This document shows positions 8,366 through 20,176 of a stretch of DNA of 64,000 nucleotides, piece after piece (the stretch's first letter is position 1; each line of letters opens with the position of its first letter). The DNA is taken from contig NZ_CP031320.1 of NCBI RefSeq assembly GCF_003355155.1, positions 1,226,369-1,290,368 on the forward strand, in the 5' to 3' direction. The notes beneath the pieces were generated by a model that was given only the letters and a program-made list of their open reading frames with translations, did not search any database and was not told the origin of the DNA. The position numbers and the translations under genes were made by a program. This DNA comes from Streptomyces armeniacus (GTDB lineage Bacteria > Actinomycetota > Actinomycetes > Streptomycetales > Streptomycetaceae).

Positions 8366-8569
8366 CGCGTTCCCCCTTGTGTCACACGCGCCGCTCCCCC
8401 GAACGGCGCCGCCTCCGATGCTGACGGCTTGTCTGAACAAAGCGCAAGCTGCCCGTGTCCCGCAGGGATGGTGGGACGGTTCCGGGGCTGCCACCTGCTC
8501 GGTAACGTCTGCGTGGGACGGCGCGACCCACCGTCCCGTACCGGAACGCGGGATTCGGGCAGGGGGACG

Positions 8570-10294
8570 ATGTCGGACGCACAGGAACTCGCACGGCTGT
8601 TACAGGAGTTGAAGGACCGCAGCGGGCGGAGTTTCGCGGCGCTGGCACGGCAGACCGGCCTCAGCCGGTCGTCGTTGCACCGCTACTGCACGGGTACGAC
8701 GGTGCCGGGCAGCTTCGGCACGGTGGAGCGCATCGCGCGGGCCTGCGCGGCGGAACCCGACGAGCTGGACGGGCTGTACCGGCTCTGGGCACGCGCGGAC
8801 ACCGGCCGGGAGGAACAGGCGGAGCAGGAGAACGCGGAGCCGGAGGGTGCGGAGCCGGAGGGTGCGGAGCCGGAGGACAGCCCGCCGCGGACCGCACCGG
8901 CCGCTCGTACGGCAGGCACGTCACGCACGGCAGGTACGGCATCCCCCACCGCCCCGCGCATGGCGCGCCGGCGCCTTGCGTGGCTGCGCGCCCTCGCCGC
9001 AGTCGCACTGCTCGCCGTGACGGCGGTGGCCAGCACCGCCCTCCCCTACGACGACGGGCCCCGCGCCGGCGAGCGTGGCGACGGCGGCCGGCGCCTCCCC
9101 GTACCGCCCTGGTCGATGGAACCGCGGGGCGTGCCACCCGAGTTCTTCGGCGTGACCATGAACACCGACACCGGCGCCATGCCCGGTTTCCGGGTCGGAG
9201 CGGTGCGGCTGTGGGAGAGCGAGACGAGGTGGAGCAACATCGAAACCCGGCGCGGCCACCGCGACTGGACCGTGCTGGAACGCATGGTGTCGGCCGCCCG
9301 GCGCGCCCGGCTCCCCGTGCTCTACACCTTCGGCGGCACGCCGCACTGGGCCGCCCCCGGCGGCGTCCGGTCGGTCTACACCGACGCCCGCGCCGCGCCC
9401 CCCGACGACCTGCGCGACTGGGACCGCTTCGTGCACCGGGTCGCCACGCGCTTCCGCGGCCGTATCGACGCCTACGAGCTGTGGGACAACGTCGGTTCCC
9501 GGTCGCACTACGCGGGCAGCGTGCGGACCCTCGCGGAGATGACCCGGCGGGCGGCCCGCATCATCCGCCGGGCCGACCCGGACGCGGCCGTGGCGTGCCC
9601 GTCCGTGAGCAGACTGTGGGAGGAGGAGGGCCGGGACTTCCTCCGCGCCCTGGTGGCCACCGGGGTGTACGACTACTGCGACGCCGCCGCCGTCAAGCTC
9701 CACCCGCGCCGTGCCGACGGCCCGCCGGAGGAGATGATCGAGCTCGCCCGGCGCGTCCAACGCACCCTGTACCAGGCGGACATAGCCGTCCCGCTGTGGA
9801 ACACCGGGCCGGGCAAGGACATCGCCACGACACCGCACCTGGACGCCCGGCGGGCCGCGGACCACGCCGTGCGCTTCTATCTGGCGGGCCTGTACAGCCG
9901 CTTCTTCAACGTGTCGCACACGTACTTCTACTCCTGGGGCGGACCGAACGTGCCGGTCGTGCTGCAACTGGTCGGCGAGGCCCCGACCGAGGCCGCGCGG
10001 CACGTCGAACGGCTGCAGGAGTGGCTGGACGGCGCGCGGCTCGCGTCCTGCGGCCAGGGCCGCCTCGCGGACCTGCCGGAGAACGCGTACCGGTGCCGCT
10101 TCGAGCGGTCAGGGACGGAAGCGGGAGAGCGGGAGCGGTTCCTGATCCTCTGGACGTCGGGCGGGCACGCGGACACGCGGCTGGGCGAAGGCGCGTACCG
10201 GGTACGGGAGATGGGCGGGGACGCGCACGCGGTGCGGCCGGGTGAGCGGGTGCGTTTCGGGGAGCGGCCGGCGATGGTCGAGCTCCGGGACTGA
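8570..10294 (+). CDS. XRE helix-turn-helix, membrane helix and degenerate glycosidase-fold protein
   Basis: The 574-residue protein has an XRE helix-turn-helix (about residues 5-65, SFAALARQTGLSRSSLHRYC), then an acidic repeat (about 89-103). One membrane helix follows (about 137-158), then a clan GH-A-like (GH39/xylosidase-type) domain that should lie outside the cell. In active relatives the acid/base motif is W-N-E and the nucleophile motif is W-x-T-E. Here they read WDNVG (residues 305-309) and WNTGPG (410-415), so both catalytic glutamates are missing. A cytoplasmic DNA-binding domain linked to an inactive sugar-binding fold suggests a one-piece transmembrane sensor. This role is inference. 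The ATG follows AGGGGGAC. Confidence 0.75.
   Translation: MSDAQELARLLQELKDRSGRSFAALARQTGLSRSSLHRYCTGTTVPGSFGTVERIARACAAEPDELDGLYRLWARADTGREEQAEQENAEPEGAEPEGAEPEDSPPRTAPAARTAGTSRTAGTASPTAPRMARRRLAWLRALAAVALLAVTAVASTALPYDDGPRAGERGDGGRRLPVPPWSMEPRGVPPEFFGVTMNTDTGAMPGFRVGAVRLWESETRWSNIETRRGHRDWTVLERMVSAARRARLPVLYTFGGTPHWAAPGGVRSVYTDARAAPPDDLRDWDRFVHRVATRFRGRIDAYELWDNVGSRSHYAGSVRTLAEMTRRAARIIRRADPDAAVACPSVSRLWEEEGRDFLRALVATGVYDYCDAAAVKLHPRRADGPPEEMIELARRVQRTLYQADIAVPLWNTGPGKDIATTPHLDARRAADHAVRFYLAGLYSRFFNVSHTYFYSWGGPNVPVVLQLVGEAPTEAARHVERLQEWLDGARLASCGQGRLADLPENAYRCRFERSGTEAGERERFLILWTSGGHADTRLGEGAYRVREMGGDAHAVRPGERVRFGERPAMVELRD
8834..8878 (+). repeat. Three 15-bp tandem repeats inside the XRE/pseudo-glycosidase gene
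   Basis: GCGGAGCCGGAGGGT is repeated at 8834-8848 and 8849-8863, and at 8864-8878 with two end changes. It encodes repeated AEPEG units in the linker between the DNA-binding domain and the membrane helix. Confidence 0.9.
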
Positions 10295-10377
10295 CCGGCA
10301 CGAGCGGCATACGGGACGGCTCGCCGGGCGCCGCACGTCCGTACGCCGCACTTCCCGTACGTCAGCACTTCCCTACG

Positions 10378-11697
10378 TCAGCCGCGCCGCCCCGCGGCCT
10401 GGCCCGCGACGGGCTGCCGTGGTGCCGCGACGGCCGTCGACGCGGGCGCACGCGCGTTGCGCAGGACCAGCACCGCCGCGTCGTCGCTGAGGCGGCCGCG
10501 CGTGTGGCGCAGCAGCCCGGCGCGTACGGAGTCGGCCAGCGCGGCCGGCCCGCCGCACGCCGCCCGGTCCGCACCCGCTCCCGCCCGTACGCCTCCGGGG
10601 CCGGTGCCCGCGCGCGTCAGTGTCCGTGCCAGCGGGAAGTACCGCCCGGCGGCGTCCCGCGCGTCCTCCGCCCCGTCCGTGTAGAGGAACAGGGCGTCGC
10701 CCGGCGGGAGTTCCAGCCGGGTGGGGCGGGGCAGCGGCGCGGGCAGCGGGAACAGGCCGAGCGGCGGCATCGGCTCGGCCTCGGCCGCCGGCTGGGCGCG
10801 GAGCATGCCGCTGCCGGCCGGTCCGGGCCGCAGCCGGTACGGCCAGGGGTGGCCGCAGTTGAGGGCCAGGGCAGTGCCGTCGTCGCGCACCTCGAGCAGC
10901 AGGACGGTGGCGAACTCCTCGGCGGCGTCGGGCAGTTCGTCCCCGACCGGGTGCCGTTCGCGCAGGTGCCGGGAGAGGCCCCGGTCCAGGCGGTGCAGCA
11001 CGCCCGCCAGCTCGGCCTCGTCGTGCGCGGCCTCACGGAAGACGCCGAGGAGCGTAGCGACGGTGCTCACCGCCGCCAGGCCGTGGCCGCGGACGTCGCC
11101 GATCACCGCCCGCACGCCGTACGGTGTCGCCGCCACGTCGTACAGGTCGCCGCCCAGCGCCGCGCCGCGCGTCGCGGACAGGTGGCTGGCAGCCACCTCG
11201 AGCTCGCCGACGGACGGTGGCAGCGGCCGCAGCAGCGCCTCCTGCGCCGCGGCGGCGGCCCGGCGGGCGCGCAGCAGCTCCCGTTTCAGCCGTGCTCGCC
11301 GCCCGGCGGCGAAGTAGCTGGCGGCGACGCCGATGAGGATGGCGGCCTCGATGCCCACCCAGCGCCGCGGCGTCTCGTACAGCCCGGCGCCGGCCAGCGC
11401 CACGAGGGCGAGCAGCGCGTACGACCCGCCGAGCAGCACGCCGGGGCGGCGCCCCGTGCAGGCGCAGGCGATGACGGGGGTGGCCGCGAGCAGCGGCGCG
11501 AAGCACAGGCCGCCCAGGGTGGTGCACTGCCAGCCGAGGACGGCCAGCGCCCACAGGCCGGGCAGCGCGTACGCGAGGACGCGGCGCGCACGCCGCCGAG
11601 AGCGGGCGCGGGACGCGGCCGGTATGCCGACGGCCCGTGCCGCGGCATGGCTCGGGGCGGGCGTGCTGCCCGCCTTGTCCGTACAGATCCCGTTCAC
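10378..11697 (-). CDS. SpoIIE/RsbU-type PP2C serine phosphatase with membrane domain
   Basis: The 439-residue protein has three to four N-terminal membrane helices (about residues 40-135) and then a PP2C SpoIIE domain. Metal-binding motifs are GGDLYDV, GDVRGHG and LFLYTDG. Such proteins dephosphorylate anti-anti-sigma factors in partner-switching control of sigma factors. No sigma factor, anti-sigma or antagonist gene is adjacent, so partners must be encoded elsewhere. The GTG at 11697 follows GAGGGGG and precedes the first helix closely. An earlier ATG at 11904 would add an unconserved stretch. Confidence 0.85.
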   Translation of the reverse strand: MNGICTDKAGSTPAPSHAAARAVGIPAASRARSRRRARRVLAYALPGLWALAVLGWQCTTLGGLCFAPLLAATPVIACACTGRRPGVLLGGSYALLALVALAGAGLYETPRRWVGIEAAILIGVAASYFAAGRRARLKRELLRARRAAAAAQEALLRPLPPSVGELEVAASHLSATRGAALGGDLYDVAATPYGVRAVIGDVRGHGLAAVSTVATLLGVFREAAHDEAELAGVLHRLDRGLSRHLRERHPVGDELPDAAEEFATVLLLEVRDDGTALALNCGHPWPYRLRPGPAGSGMLRAQPAAEAEPMPPLGLFPLPAPLPRPTRLELPPGDALFLYTDGAEDARDAAGRYFPLARTLTRAGTGPGGVRAGAGADRAACGGPAALADSVRAGLLRHTRGRLSDDAAVLVLRNARAPASTAVAAPRQPVAGQAAGRRG

Positions 11698-11875
11698 AGC
11701 GATGGCCCCCTCGCGGGCCACGCTGCGGTTGCTCTCACCTGGGGCCCTTCGATCACGCGATTGTCGCCACTGCCTGCGTCCGGCCCGCCACGTTCCGCAC
11801 TTTGACCACACGATCGGGTGAATATAGCCCGTACTCGCGCCACAAGCGCCGAAGTGTGCCATGCCGCAATACGAC

Positions 11876-11911
11876 GCGGAGGGTCCCCACCGCCCGGTGG
11901 ACACCCTCCGC
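11876..11911 (-). terminator. Hairpin terminator downstream of pheT
   Basis: GCGGAGGGT (11876-11884) and ACCCTCCGC (11903-11911) form a perfect 9-bp stem with an inner CCACC/GGTGG stem. The hairpin lies about 50 bases beyond the pheT stop. There is no clear U-tract. Confidence 0.6.
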
Positions 11912-11958
11912 CCGCTGATCCGGCCATGCGGCGACCGCGCGCCCGCGCGGCCCGGCGC

Positions 11959-14483
11959 CTACGCGCCCCGCAGCGCCGCCCCCGTGCGCTCCACGGCCGC
12001 GGCGACCGCCGTGTCCCGCGCCGCCGACGCCTCGTCGGCGGTGAGCGTACGGTCGGGCGCGCGGAACCGCAGCGCGTACGCCAGCGACTTCCGCCCGCCG
12101 CCGACCTGTTCGCCGGTGAACACGTCGAACAGCCGGACCGACTCCAGCAGTTCGCCCGCGCCGTCCCGCAGCGCCGTCTCGACGTCCGCCGCCGGGACGC
12201 CGTCGTCGACGATCAGCGCCACGTCGCGGGTCGCGACCGGGTACGTCGACACGTACGGCGCCTCCACCGCGCCGCCCGCGGCCTCCTCCACCGCGTCCAG
12301 GTCGAGCTCCATGGCGCACGTACGGCCGGGCAGGCCCAGCGACTTGAGCACACCGGGGTGCAGCTCACCGGCGTGGCCGACGTGCCGCTCCCCCACCGAC
12401 AGCCGTGCGCAGCGGCCGGGGTGCCACGGGCCGTACTCGCCGCGTGCCACGGTCAGTTCGGCGCCCGCCGCGGCGGCGACCGTACGGGCCGCCTCGATCG
12501 CGTCCGCCCAGTCCGCCTGACGGCCCGGGCCCCACCAGCCGGCCTGCTCGCGCGCGCCGGTCAGCACCACGGCGGCGTGCCGGGGCTGGCGCGGCAGCGC
12601 GGCGTCCAGCGCGGCGATGTCCTCGTCGGAGGGCCGGGCGTCGACCGGCAGCCGTACGGGCCGCGGCTCGTCGCCGGTGGGCAGGAACACCAGCCCTGTC
12701 TCGAACAGCGCCAGCCCGCCGTGCGTGTCCTGGCTGCCGCGCCCTTCGTTGCGGCGCAGCGCGGCCAGCAGTCCGGGCAGCAGCGTGGTGCGGAGCGCGG
12801 GCTCCTCGTCGGAGAGGGGGTTGGCCAGCTTGACCGTACGGCGGCAGGGGTCGTCGGCGGGCAGCCGCAGCTGGTCGAAGACGGCGTCGCTGAGGAACGG
12901 GTAGTTCAGCGCCTCGACGTAGCCCGCGGCGGCCAGCGCCCGGCCGACGCGGCGGTGCAGCCGCTGCCGCTCGGTGAGGCCGCGCCCGGAGGGCAGCCGG
13001 GGCAGCGTGGACGGCAGGTTCTCGTACCCCTCGAGCCGGATGACCTCCTCGGCGAGGTCGTTCGGGTCGACCAGGTCGGGCCGCCAGGACGGCACGGTCA
13101 CGGTCAGCTCGTCCTGCCCGTAGACGTCGCAGCCGATCTGCTGGAGGCGGCGGACGACGGTCTCGCGGCCGTAGAGCACCCCGGCGACGCGGCCGGGGTG
13201 GCCGGCGGCCATCCGGACCGTACGGGGGCCGCTGGGCGTCGCGACCTCGGTGACGCCCGCCTCGGCGGAGGCGCCGGCGAGCAGCACCAGCAGGTCCACG
13301 GTGCGTTGCGCGGCGGCGGAGGCGGCCTCCGGGTCGACGCCGCGCTCCCAGCGCCGCGAGCCCTCGGTGGACATCTTGTGGTGCCGCGCGGTGCGGGCGA
13401 TGGTGATCGGCTCGAAGTGCGCGGCCTCCACCACGATGTCCGTGGTGCCGCGCCACTCGCCGGTCTCCGGGTCCCGCTCGGGGTCGGCAACCTCGCTGTG
13501 CGCGCCGCCCATCACGCCGGCCAGGCCGATGGGGCCCGAGTCGTCCGCGATGACCAGGTCCTCGGCGCGCAGCGCGCGCTCCACGCCCTCCAGCGTGGTC
13601 ATGCGCTCGCCCGCTTCGGCCCGGCGGACGGTGATGGCGCCGTCCAGCCGCTCGCGGTCGTACGCGTGCAGCGGGGTGCCCAGTTCGAGCATCACGTAGT
13701 TCGTGATGTCGACCGGCAGCGAGACGGGGCGCATGCCCGCCTTCTGCAGCCGGCGCTGCATCCACACCGGCGACTTCGCCTCGGGGCGTACGCCCGTGAC
13801 GGTGCGGGCGGTGAAGCGGTCGCACGCGTGCGGGTCTAGCACCTTGACCGGGTAGCCGTGCTCGTTCGGTGCGGGGACGTCGATCAGCGCCGGGTCGCGC
13901 AGCGTCAGCCCGTACGCGATGGCCGTCTCGCGGGCGACGCCGCGCATCGACAGGGCGTAGCCGCGGTCCGGGGTGACGGCGATGTCGAGCACCTCGTCCA
14001 CCAGCTCGAGCAGCTCGACGGCGTCGGTGCCGGGCTCGTACTCGGGCGGCAGCACGATGATGCCGTCGTGGTCGTCGCCCATGCCCAGCTCGGCGGCCGA
14101 GCAGATCATGCCCTCGGACACGCGGCCGTACGTCTTGCGGGCGGTGATCTGGAAGTCACCGGGCAGCACGGCGCCGGGGAGGACCACGACGACCTTGTCG
14201 CCGACGGCGAAGTTGGCGGCGCCGCAGATGATGTTCTGCGGCTCGCCCGTCTCGTTCGCCTGCCCCACGTCCACCTGGCAGTAGCGGATGGGCTTCTTGA
14301 ACTCGGCGAGCTCCTCGATCGCCAGGACCTTGCCGACGACCAGCGGGCCCTTCAGCCCGTCGCCGAGCCGTTCGACGGTCTCGACCTCCAGCCCGGCGTT
14401 GATCAGCTTGGCCGCGACGTCGCGGCCGGTCTCGCCGGCCGGCAGGTCGACGTACTCCCGCAGCCAGGAAAGCGGGGCGCGCA

Positions 14484-14484
<1 letters not shown>
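11959..14484 (-). CDS. pheT: Phenylalanyl-tRNA synthetase beta subunit
   Basis: This 841-residue protein is the beta chain of the alpha2-beta2 synthetase that charges tRNA-Phe. Its domains in order are an N-terminal part starting [15 protein letters not shown], an EMAP/OB tRNA-binding region, the B3/4 editing domain, B5, the core, and a C-terminal FDX-ACB anticodon-binding domain. The length is typical. Its ATG overlaps the pheS stop in TGATG, so the two are translationally coupled and made in equal amounts. Confidence 0.97.
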
Positions 14485-16909
<2,425 letters not shown>

Positions 16910-16959
16910 CCCGGCGCACCCCCCTCTTGGGCTCCTCGGGTCCTCGATCGGCCACCTTA

Positions 16960-17799
16960 CTAGCTCGGTGTGACGGAACGGCACCCTCCGGGAGCGCGCT
17001 GCGCACGGGCGGACGCGTAGAGGCAGACGGCGGCGGCGGTGGCGAGGTTGAGGCTCTCGGCCAGTCCGTGGATGGGCACGCGTACGGCGGCGTCCGTGAG
17101 CGCGCGGGTCTCCGCGGGCAGGCCCCACGCCTCGTTGCCGAACACCCAGGCGGTGGGGCCGCCGAGGCCGTCGGCGTCGAGTTCGGCGTCGAGGTCCCGC
17201 TCGCCGGCGCCGTCCGCGGCGAGCACCCGCGCCCCGGCGCCGCGCAGCCCGGCGACCACGCGCTCCACGGGCACGCCGACGGCGACGGGCAGATGGAACA
17301 GCGAACCCACCGACGCGCGTACGCACTTGGGGTTGTAGACGTCCACCGACGCGTCGGTGAACACCACGGCCTCCGCACCGGCGGCGTCCGCGCAGCGGAG
17401 GACGGTGCCGGCGTTGCCGGGGTCGCGTACGTGCGCGAGGACGGCGACCAGCCTGGGGCGGGCGGCGAGGATGTCGTCGAAGGGGCGGTCGAGGAACCGG
17501 CACACCCCGACGAGGCCCTGCGGCGTGACGGTCTGCGAGAGGTCCGCGACGGTGTCGTCGGAGGCCAGGTGGACGCGCGCGCCGGCCGCGCGCGCCAGGT
17601 CGACGACCTCCGGGTGCCGCTCGGCGGCCTCGGCGGTGCTGAACAGCTCCGCCAGCGCGGGCTCGCCGCCGGCCCGGTGCGCGGCGGCCTCCCGTACGGC
17701 CTGCGGCCCCTCGGCGAGGAAGCGGCGCTCACGGCCGCGGAAGGTGCGGCGGCCGAGCCGCCGTGCGGCCGCGATACGGGCGGAGGACGGGGGGATCAC
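16960..17799 (-). CDS. TrmH/SpoU family RNA 2'-O-methyltransferase
   Basis: The 279-residue protein has an N-terminal substrate-binding part and a C-terminal SPOUT knot. The three SpoU motifs are visible: HVRDPGNAGTVLRCADAAG, the VFGNEAWGL segment and PIHGLAESLNLATAAAVCLY. It transfers methyl groups from SAM to a ribose in rRNA or tRNA, but the target nucleotide cannot be told. The GTG at 17799 follows GAGGAAG. The gene lies directly downstream of the infC-rpmI-rplT operon, past a strong terminator hairpin. Confidence 0.9.
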   Translation of the reverse strand: MIPPSSARIAAARRLGRRTFRGRERRFLAEGPQAVREAAAHRAGGEPALAELFSTAEAAERHPEVVDLARAAGARVHLASDDTVADLSQTVTPQGLVGVCRFLDRPFDDILAARPRLVAVLAHVRDPGNAGTVLRCADAAGAEAVVFTDASVDVYNPKCVRASVGSLFHLPVAVGVPVERVVAGLRGAGARVLAADGAGERDLDAELDADGLGGPTAWVFGNEAWGLPAETRALTDAAVRVPIHGLAESLNLATAAAVCLYASARAQRAPGGCRSVTPS

Positions 17800-17853
17800 T
17801 CGGGCTTCCTCTCGGCGGGCCCCGGGCGCGACCGGGCCCCGTACGTACAGTTC

Positions 17854-17882
17854 GGACCCGCAGGCTCGGGGCCTGCGGGTCC
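17854..17882 (-). terminator. Terminator of infC-rpmI-rplT
   Basis: GGACCCGCAGGC (17854-17865) and its exact complement GCCTGCGGGTCC (17871-17882) form a perfect 12-bp stem with a 5-base loop. It sits about 30 bases after the rplT stop. There is no strong U-tract, as is common in Streptomyces. Confidence 0.8.
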
Positions 17883-17909
17883 GGACGCGGTGAAGGACGG
17901 GCCGGCGGT

Positions 17910-18293
17910 TCAGGCGGCCTTCGGCGCGTTGACGTCGCTCGGCAGGGCCTTCTGGGCCACCTCGACGAGCGCGGAGAACGCGTTGGCGTCGTTGACCGCG
18001 AGGTCCGCCAGGATCTTGCGGTCCACCTCGATGTTGGCGGCCTTCAGACCCTGGATGAAGCGGTTGTAGGTCATGCCGTTGGCGCGGGCCGCGGCATTGA
18101 TCCGCTGGATCCACAGCTGGCGGAAGTCGCCCTTGCGCTTCTTCCGGTCGTTGTAGTTGTAGACGAGGGAGTGGGTGACCTGCTCCTTCGCCTTGCGGTA
18201 CAGGCGGGAGCGCTGACCGCGGTAACCACTCGCCTGCTCGAGGATCGCCCGGCGCTTCTTCTGGGCGTTGACTGCCCGCTTGACGCGTGCCAC
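17910..18293 (-). CDS. rplT: 50S ribosomal protein L20
   Basis: The 127-residue protein is highly conserved along its full length, starting [15 protein letters not shown] and containing [18 protein letters not shown]20 binds 23S rRNA early in assembly of the large subunit, and in other bacteria it also represses its own operon. It is the third gene of infC-rpmI-rplT, 72 bases after rpmI. The GTG start has an AAGGAG ribosome-binding site. Confidence 0.98.
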   Translation of the reverse strand: MARVKRAVNAQKKRRAILEQASGYRGQRSRLYRKAKEQVTHSLVYNYNDRKKRKGDFRQLWIQRINAAARANGMTYNRFIQGLKAANIEVDRKILADLAVNDANAFSALVEVAQKALPSDVNAPKAA

Positions 18294-18365
18294 TTGATAA
18301 CTCCTTGTAGCGGAACCGTGGCTGAATCACACGGTCCGGATCGATGGGGTCCCGGTCGAGCGGGC

Positions 18366-18560
18366 TTACTTGCCGAGAAGCTTCTTGATCTTCTTGGCGT
18401 CGGCCGGAGCCGTCTCGACATCGTTCGCGAGGCGCCGCGTCAGGGTCGACGGCTTGTGCTCGAGATAGTGGCGGCGGCCTGCACGCTGGCGCATCACCTT
18501 GCCGGAGCCGGTGATCTTGAAGCGCTTGCGGGCACCACTGTGCGTCTTGTTCTTCGGCAT
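18366..18560 (-). CDS. rpmI: 50S ribosomal protein L35
   Basis: This 64-residue basic protein starts [20 protein letters not shown] and ends KKIKKLLGK, matching L35 over its whole length. It is part of the large ribosomal subunit. It lies between infC and rplT, 112 bases after infC, in the standard operon order. The ATG follows GAGGAGAGACG. Confidence 0.98.
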   Translation of the reverse strand: MPKNKTHSGARKRFKITGSGKVMRQRAGRRHYLEHKPSTLTRRLANDVETAPADAKKIKKLLGK

Positions 18561-18672
18561 GTCGCCGTCTCTCCTCGTCGGTGGCGCTCCCCCGGCCCAC
18601 GTGCGTAAACCGGCATGCGGAAGCGTCATTTGGTTCGGTCGGTACTTCCCGGTCGAGCGACCCGGGAGGGGC

Positions 18673-19293
18673 TTACGCCTCAGCGGGCTCCTCGGCGGGC
18701 TCCTCGACAGGGCTGCTGTCCTGCTGGCGGCCGGCCTTGCGGGCAGCCTGCGCCTCGCGGGCTTCAGCCATCGCCTCGGTCTTCTTCTTGTGCGGACCGA
18801 GGACCATGATCATGTTCCGTCCGTCCTGCTTCGGGTTGGACTCCACGAAGCCCAGGTCCTGGACGTCGTCGGCCAGCCGCTGCAACAGCCGGAAGCCCAG
18901 CTCGGGGCGGGACTGCTCACGGCCGCGGAACATGATCGTGATCTTGACCTTGTCACCCTGCTTGAGGAACCGGACGACATGACCCTTCTTGGTGTCGTAG
19001 TCGTGCGGATCGATCTTCGGCCGGAGCTTCATCTCCTTGATGACCGTGTGCGCCTGGTTCTTGCGCGCCTCACGGGCCTTCATGGCCGACTCGTATTTGA
19101 ACTTTCCGTAGTCCATGAGCTTGCACACCGGCGGACGTGCGTTCGCCGCCACCTCGACCAGGTCGAGGTCGTATTCCTGTGCCAGCTCCAGGGCCTTGGC
19201 AAGCGGCACAATGCCGACCTGCTCGCCGCTGGGACCGACGAGTCGCACCTCGGGGACGCGAATCCGGTCGTTGATGCGGGGCTCGGCGCTGAT
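18673..19293 (-). CDS. infC: Translation initiation factor IF-3 (probable AUC start)
   Basis: The protein matches IF-3 in full: an N-terminal domain ([16 protein letters not shown]) and a C-terminal domain ([18 protein letters not shown]), then an acidic Glu/Pro/Ala tail. IF-3 binds the 30S subunit and proofreads the start codon. The start I prefer is ATC at 19293, because GAGGAGG sits 5 bases before it and the conserved SAEPRIND begins right there. This gives 206 residues. The alternative GTG at 19317 adds eight residues but has no good ribosome-binding site. IF-3 genes in other bacteria use rare AUU/AUC starts so that IF-3 can repress its own translation. Confidence 0.95.
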   Translation of the reverse strand: MSAEPRINDRIRVPEVRLVGPSGEQVGIVPLAKALELAQEYDLDLVEVAANARPPVCKLMDYGKFKYESAMKAREARKNQAHTVIKEMKLRPKIDPHDYDTKKGHVVRFLKQGDKVKITIMFRGREQSRPELGFRLLQRLADDVQDLGFVESNPKQDGRNMIMVLGPHKKKTEAMAEAREAQAARKAGRQQDSSPVEEPAEEPAEA

Positions 19294-19377
19294 GGGGCCT
19301 CCTCGGGTACACCACACGGCGGTCTGGCGGACGGCCGCGCAAGAGTCTGAATGTCTGGTGACTCCCACCCGTGGCAT

Positions 19378-19410
19378 ACAAAACGCCCCGGACGGGTCAC
19401 AGGCGGGGCT
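19378..19410 (-). terminator. Attenuator-like hairpin in the infC leader
   Basis: On the minus strand AGCCCCG and CGGGGC form a stem (19410-19404 with 19390-19385) followed by GTTTTGT. It lies inside the leader, about 85 bases before the IF-3 start. The short U-rich tract is unusual for this GC-rich genome and suggests premature termination control of the operon. Confidence 0.5.
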
Positions 19411-19583
19411 CCTCACAGACCGGGAGCACCGCCGCGGACACCGCGGGGCGCAGCCTGACCGTTGACCCGCGGTCCGTGAGAACCACCGGGTGGGAAGTCG
19501 GAGCCTCCACTTGTGGGCCGGAACCGTGAGCTGTGGGGTCCACTGGATGTGGAATGCTCTCGTATCCGGCCGGTCGATGTTCA

Positions 19584-19589
19584 AGCATA
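19584..19589 (-). promoter_or_regulatory. Extended -10 promoter of infC-rpmI-rplT
   Basis: The minus strand reads TGGTATGCT, an extended -10 element. Transcription from it would give a leader of about 285 bases before the IF-3 start. Confidence 0.55.
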
Positions 19590-19704
19590 CCAGGGTTCGC
19601 CCGACGTGCCGCCGGACCCGGTGCGTCAGGGCCGGCGCGACGCGCACGGCCCGCGCGTACCGGGACGGCTCCCGCCCCGGCAGCCGGCCCGTACGGGCGC
19701 CACT

Positions 19705-19710
19705 TAGGCT
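19705..19710 (+). promoter_or_regulatory. -10 element for leaderless DUF1844 gene
   Basis: TAGGCT ends 7 bases before the ATG at 19718 and no ribosome-binding site is positioned for this start, so the transcript is probably leaderless. Confidence 0.5.
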
Positions 19711-19717
19711 GGGTGGC

Positions 19718-20104
19718 ATGAGCGACTCCCCCGACCCGGGCGCAGGGAACGACGCCGCAGGGCACCAGACCGCCGACTTCGACAGCATGACGCGCGACAT
19801 CGCGGACGTGCCCGCCGTCGAGGTGATCACCACGGTCGCGGTGCACCTGATGAGCTCCGCCGCCGTCAAGTGCGGACTGGCCGAGGAGGGCGACCGCCAC
19901 AAGGACCTGGACGAGGCGCGGAAGCTGATCCACGCGCTGGCCGGGCTGATCACCGCGAGCGCGACGGAGATCGGCACGTATCACGCGGCGCCCCTGCGGG
20001 ACGGGCTGAAGTCGCTCCAGCTGGCCTTCCGCGAGGCGTCCCCGGTGAAGGACGAGCCGGGGCAGGGGCCGGGCGAGAAGTTCACGGGGCCGGTCATCGG
20101 CTGA
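19718..20104 (+). CDS. DUF1844 domain-containing protein
   Basis: The 128-residue protein contains a DUF1844 domain (about residues 20-90, [27 protein letters not shown] ends the first helix pair). The family is conserved in actinobacteria next to infC but has no known function. The stretch around [18 protein letters not shown] looks helical. The ATG at 19718 sits 7 bases after TAGGCT, while the longer upstream frame is poorly conserved. It is divergent from infC-rpmI-rplT, about 130 bases from that operon's promoter. Confidence 0.85.
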   Translation: MSDSPDPGAGNDAAGHQTADFDSMTRDIADVPAVEVITTVAVHLMSSAAVKCGLAEEGDRHKDLDEARKLIHALAGLITASATEIGTYHAAPLRDGLKSLQLAFREASPVKDEPGQGPGEKFTGPVIG

Positions 20105-20144
20105 GCGGTCCCGGCACGCGGCGGAACGGCTGCCCCGGCCCGCG

Positions 20145-20176
20145 CCGGTCAGCCGGTCAGCCGGTCAGCCGGTCAG
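20145..20176. repeat. Four perfect tandem copies of CCGGTCAG
   Basis: The 8-bp unit runs from 20145 to 20176. The last copy contains the stop codon of the aquaporin gene. Copy-number changes would mostly alter the 3' untranslated region. Confidence 0.95.

Noticed and set aside
12365..13825. Long minus-strand open frame inside pheT in another frame
   Set aside because: It is a GC-bias artefact; its translation is low-complexity Arg/Ala/Gly-rich, and pheT explains the region.
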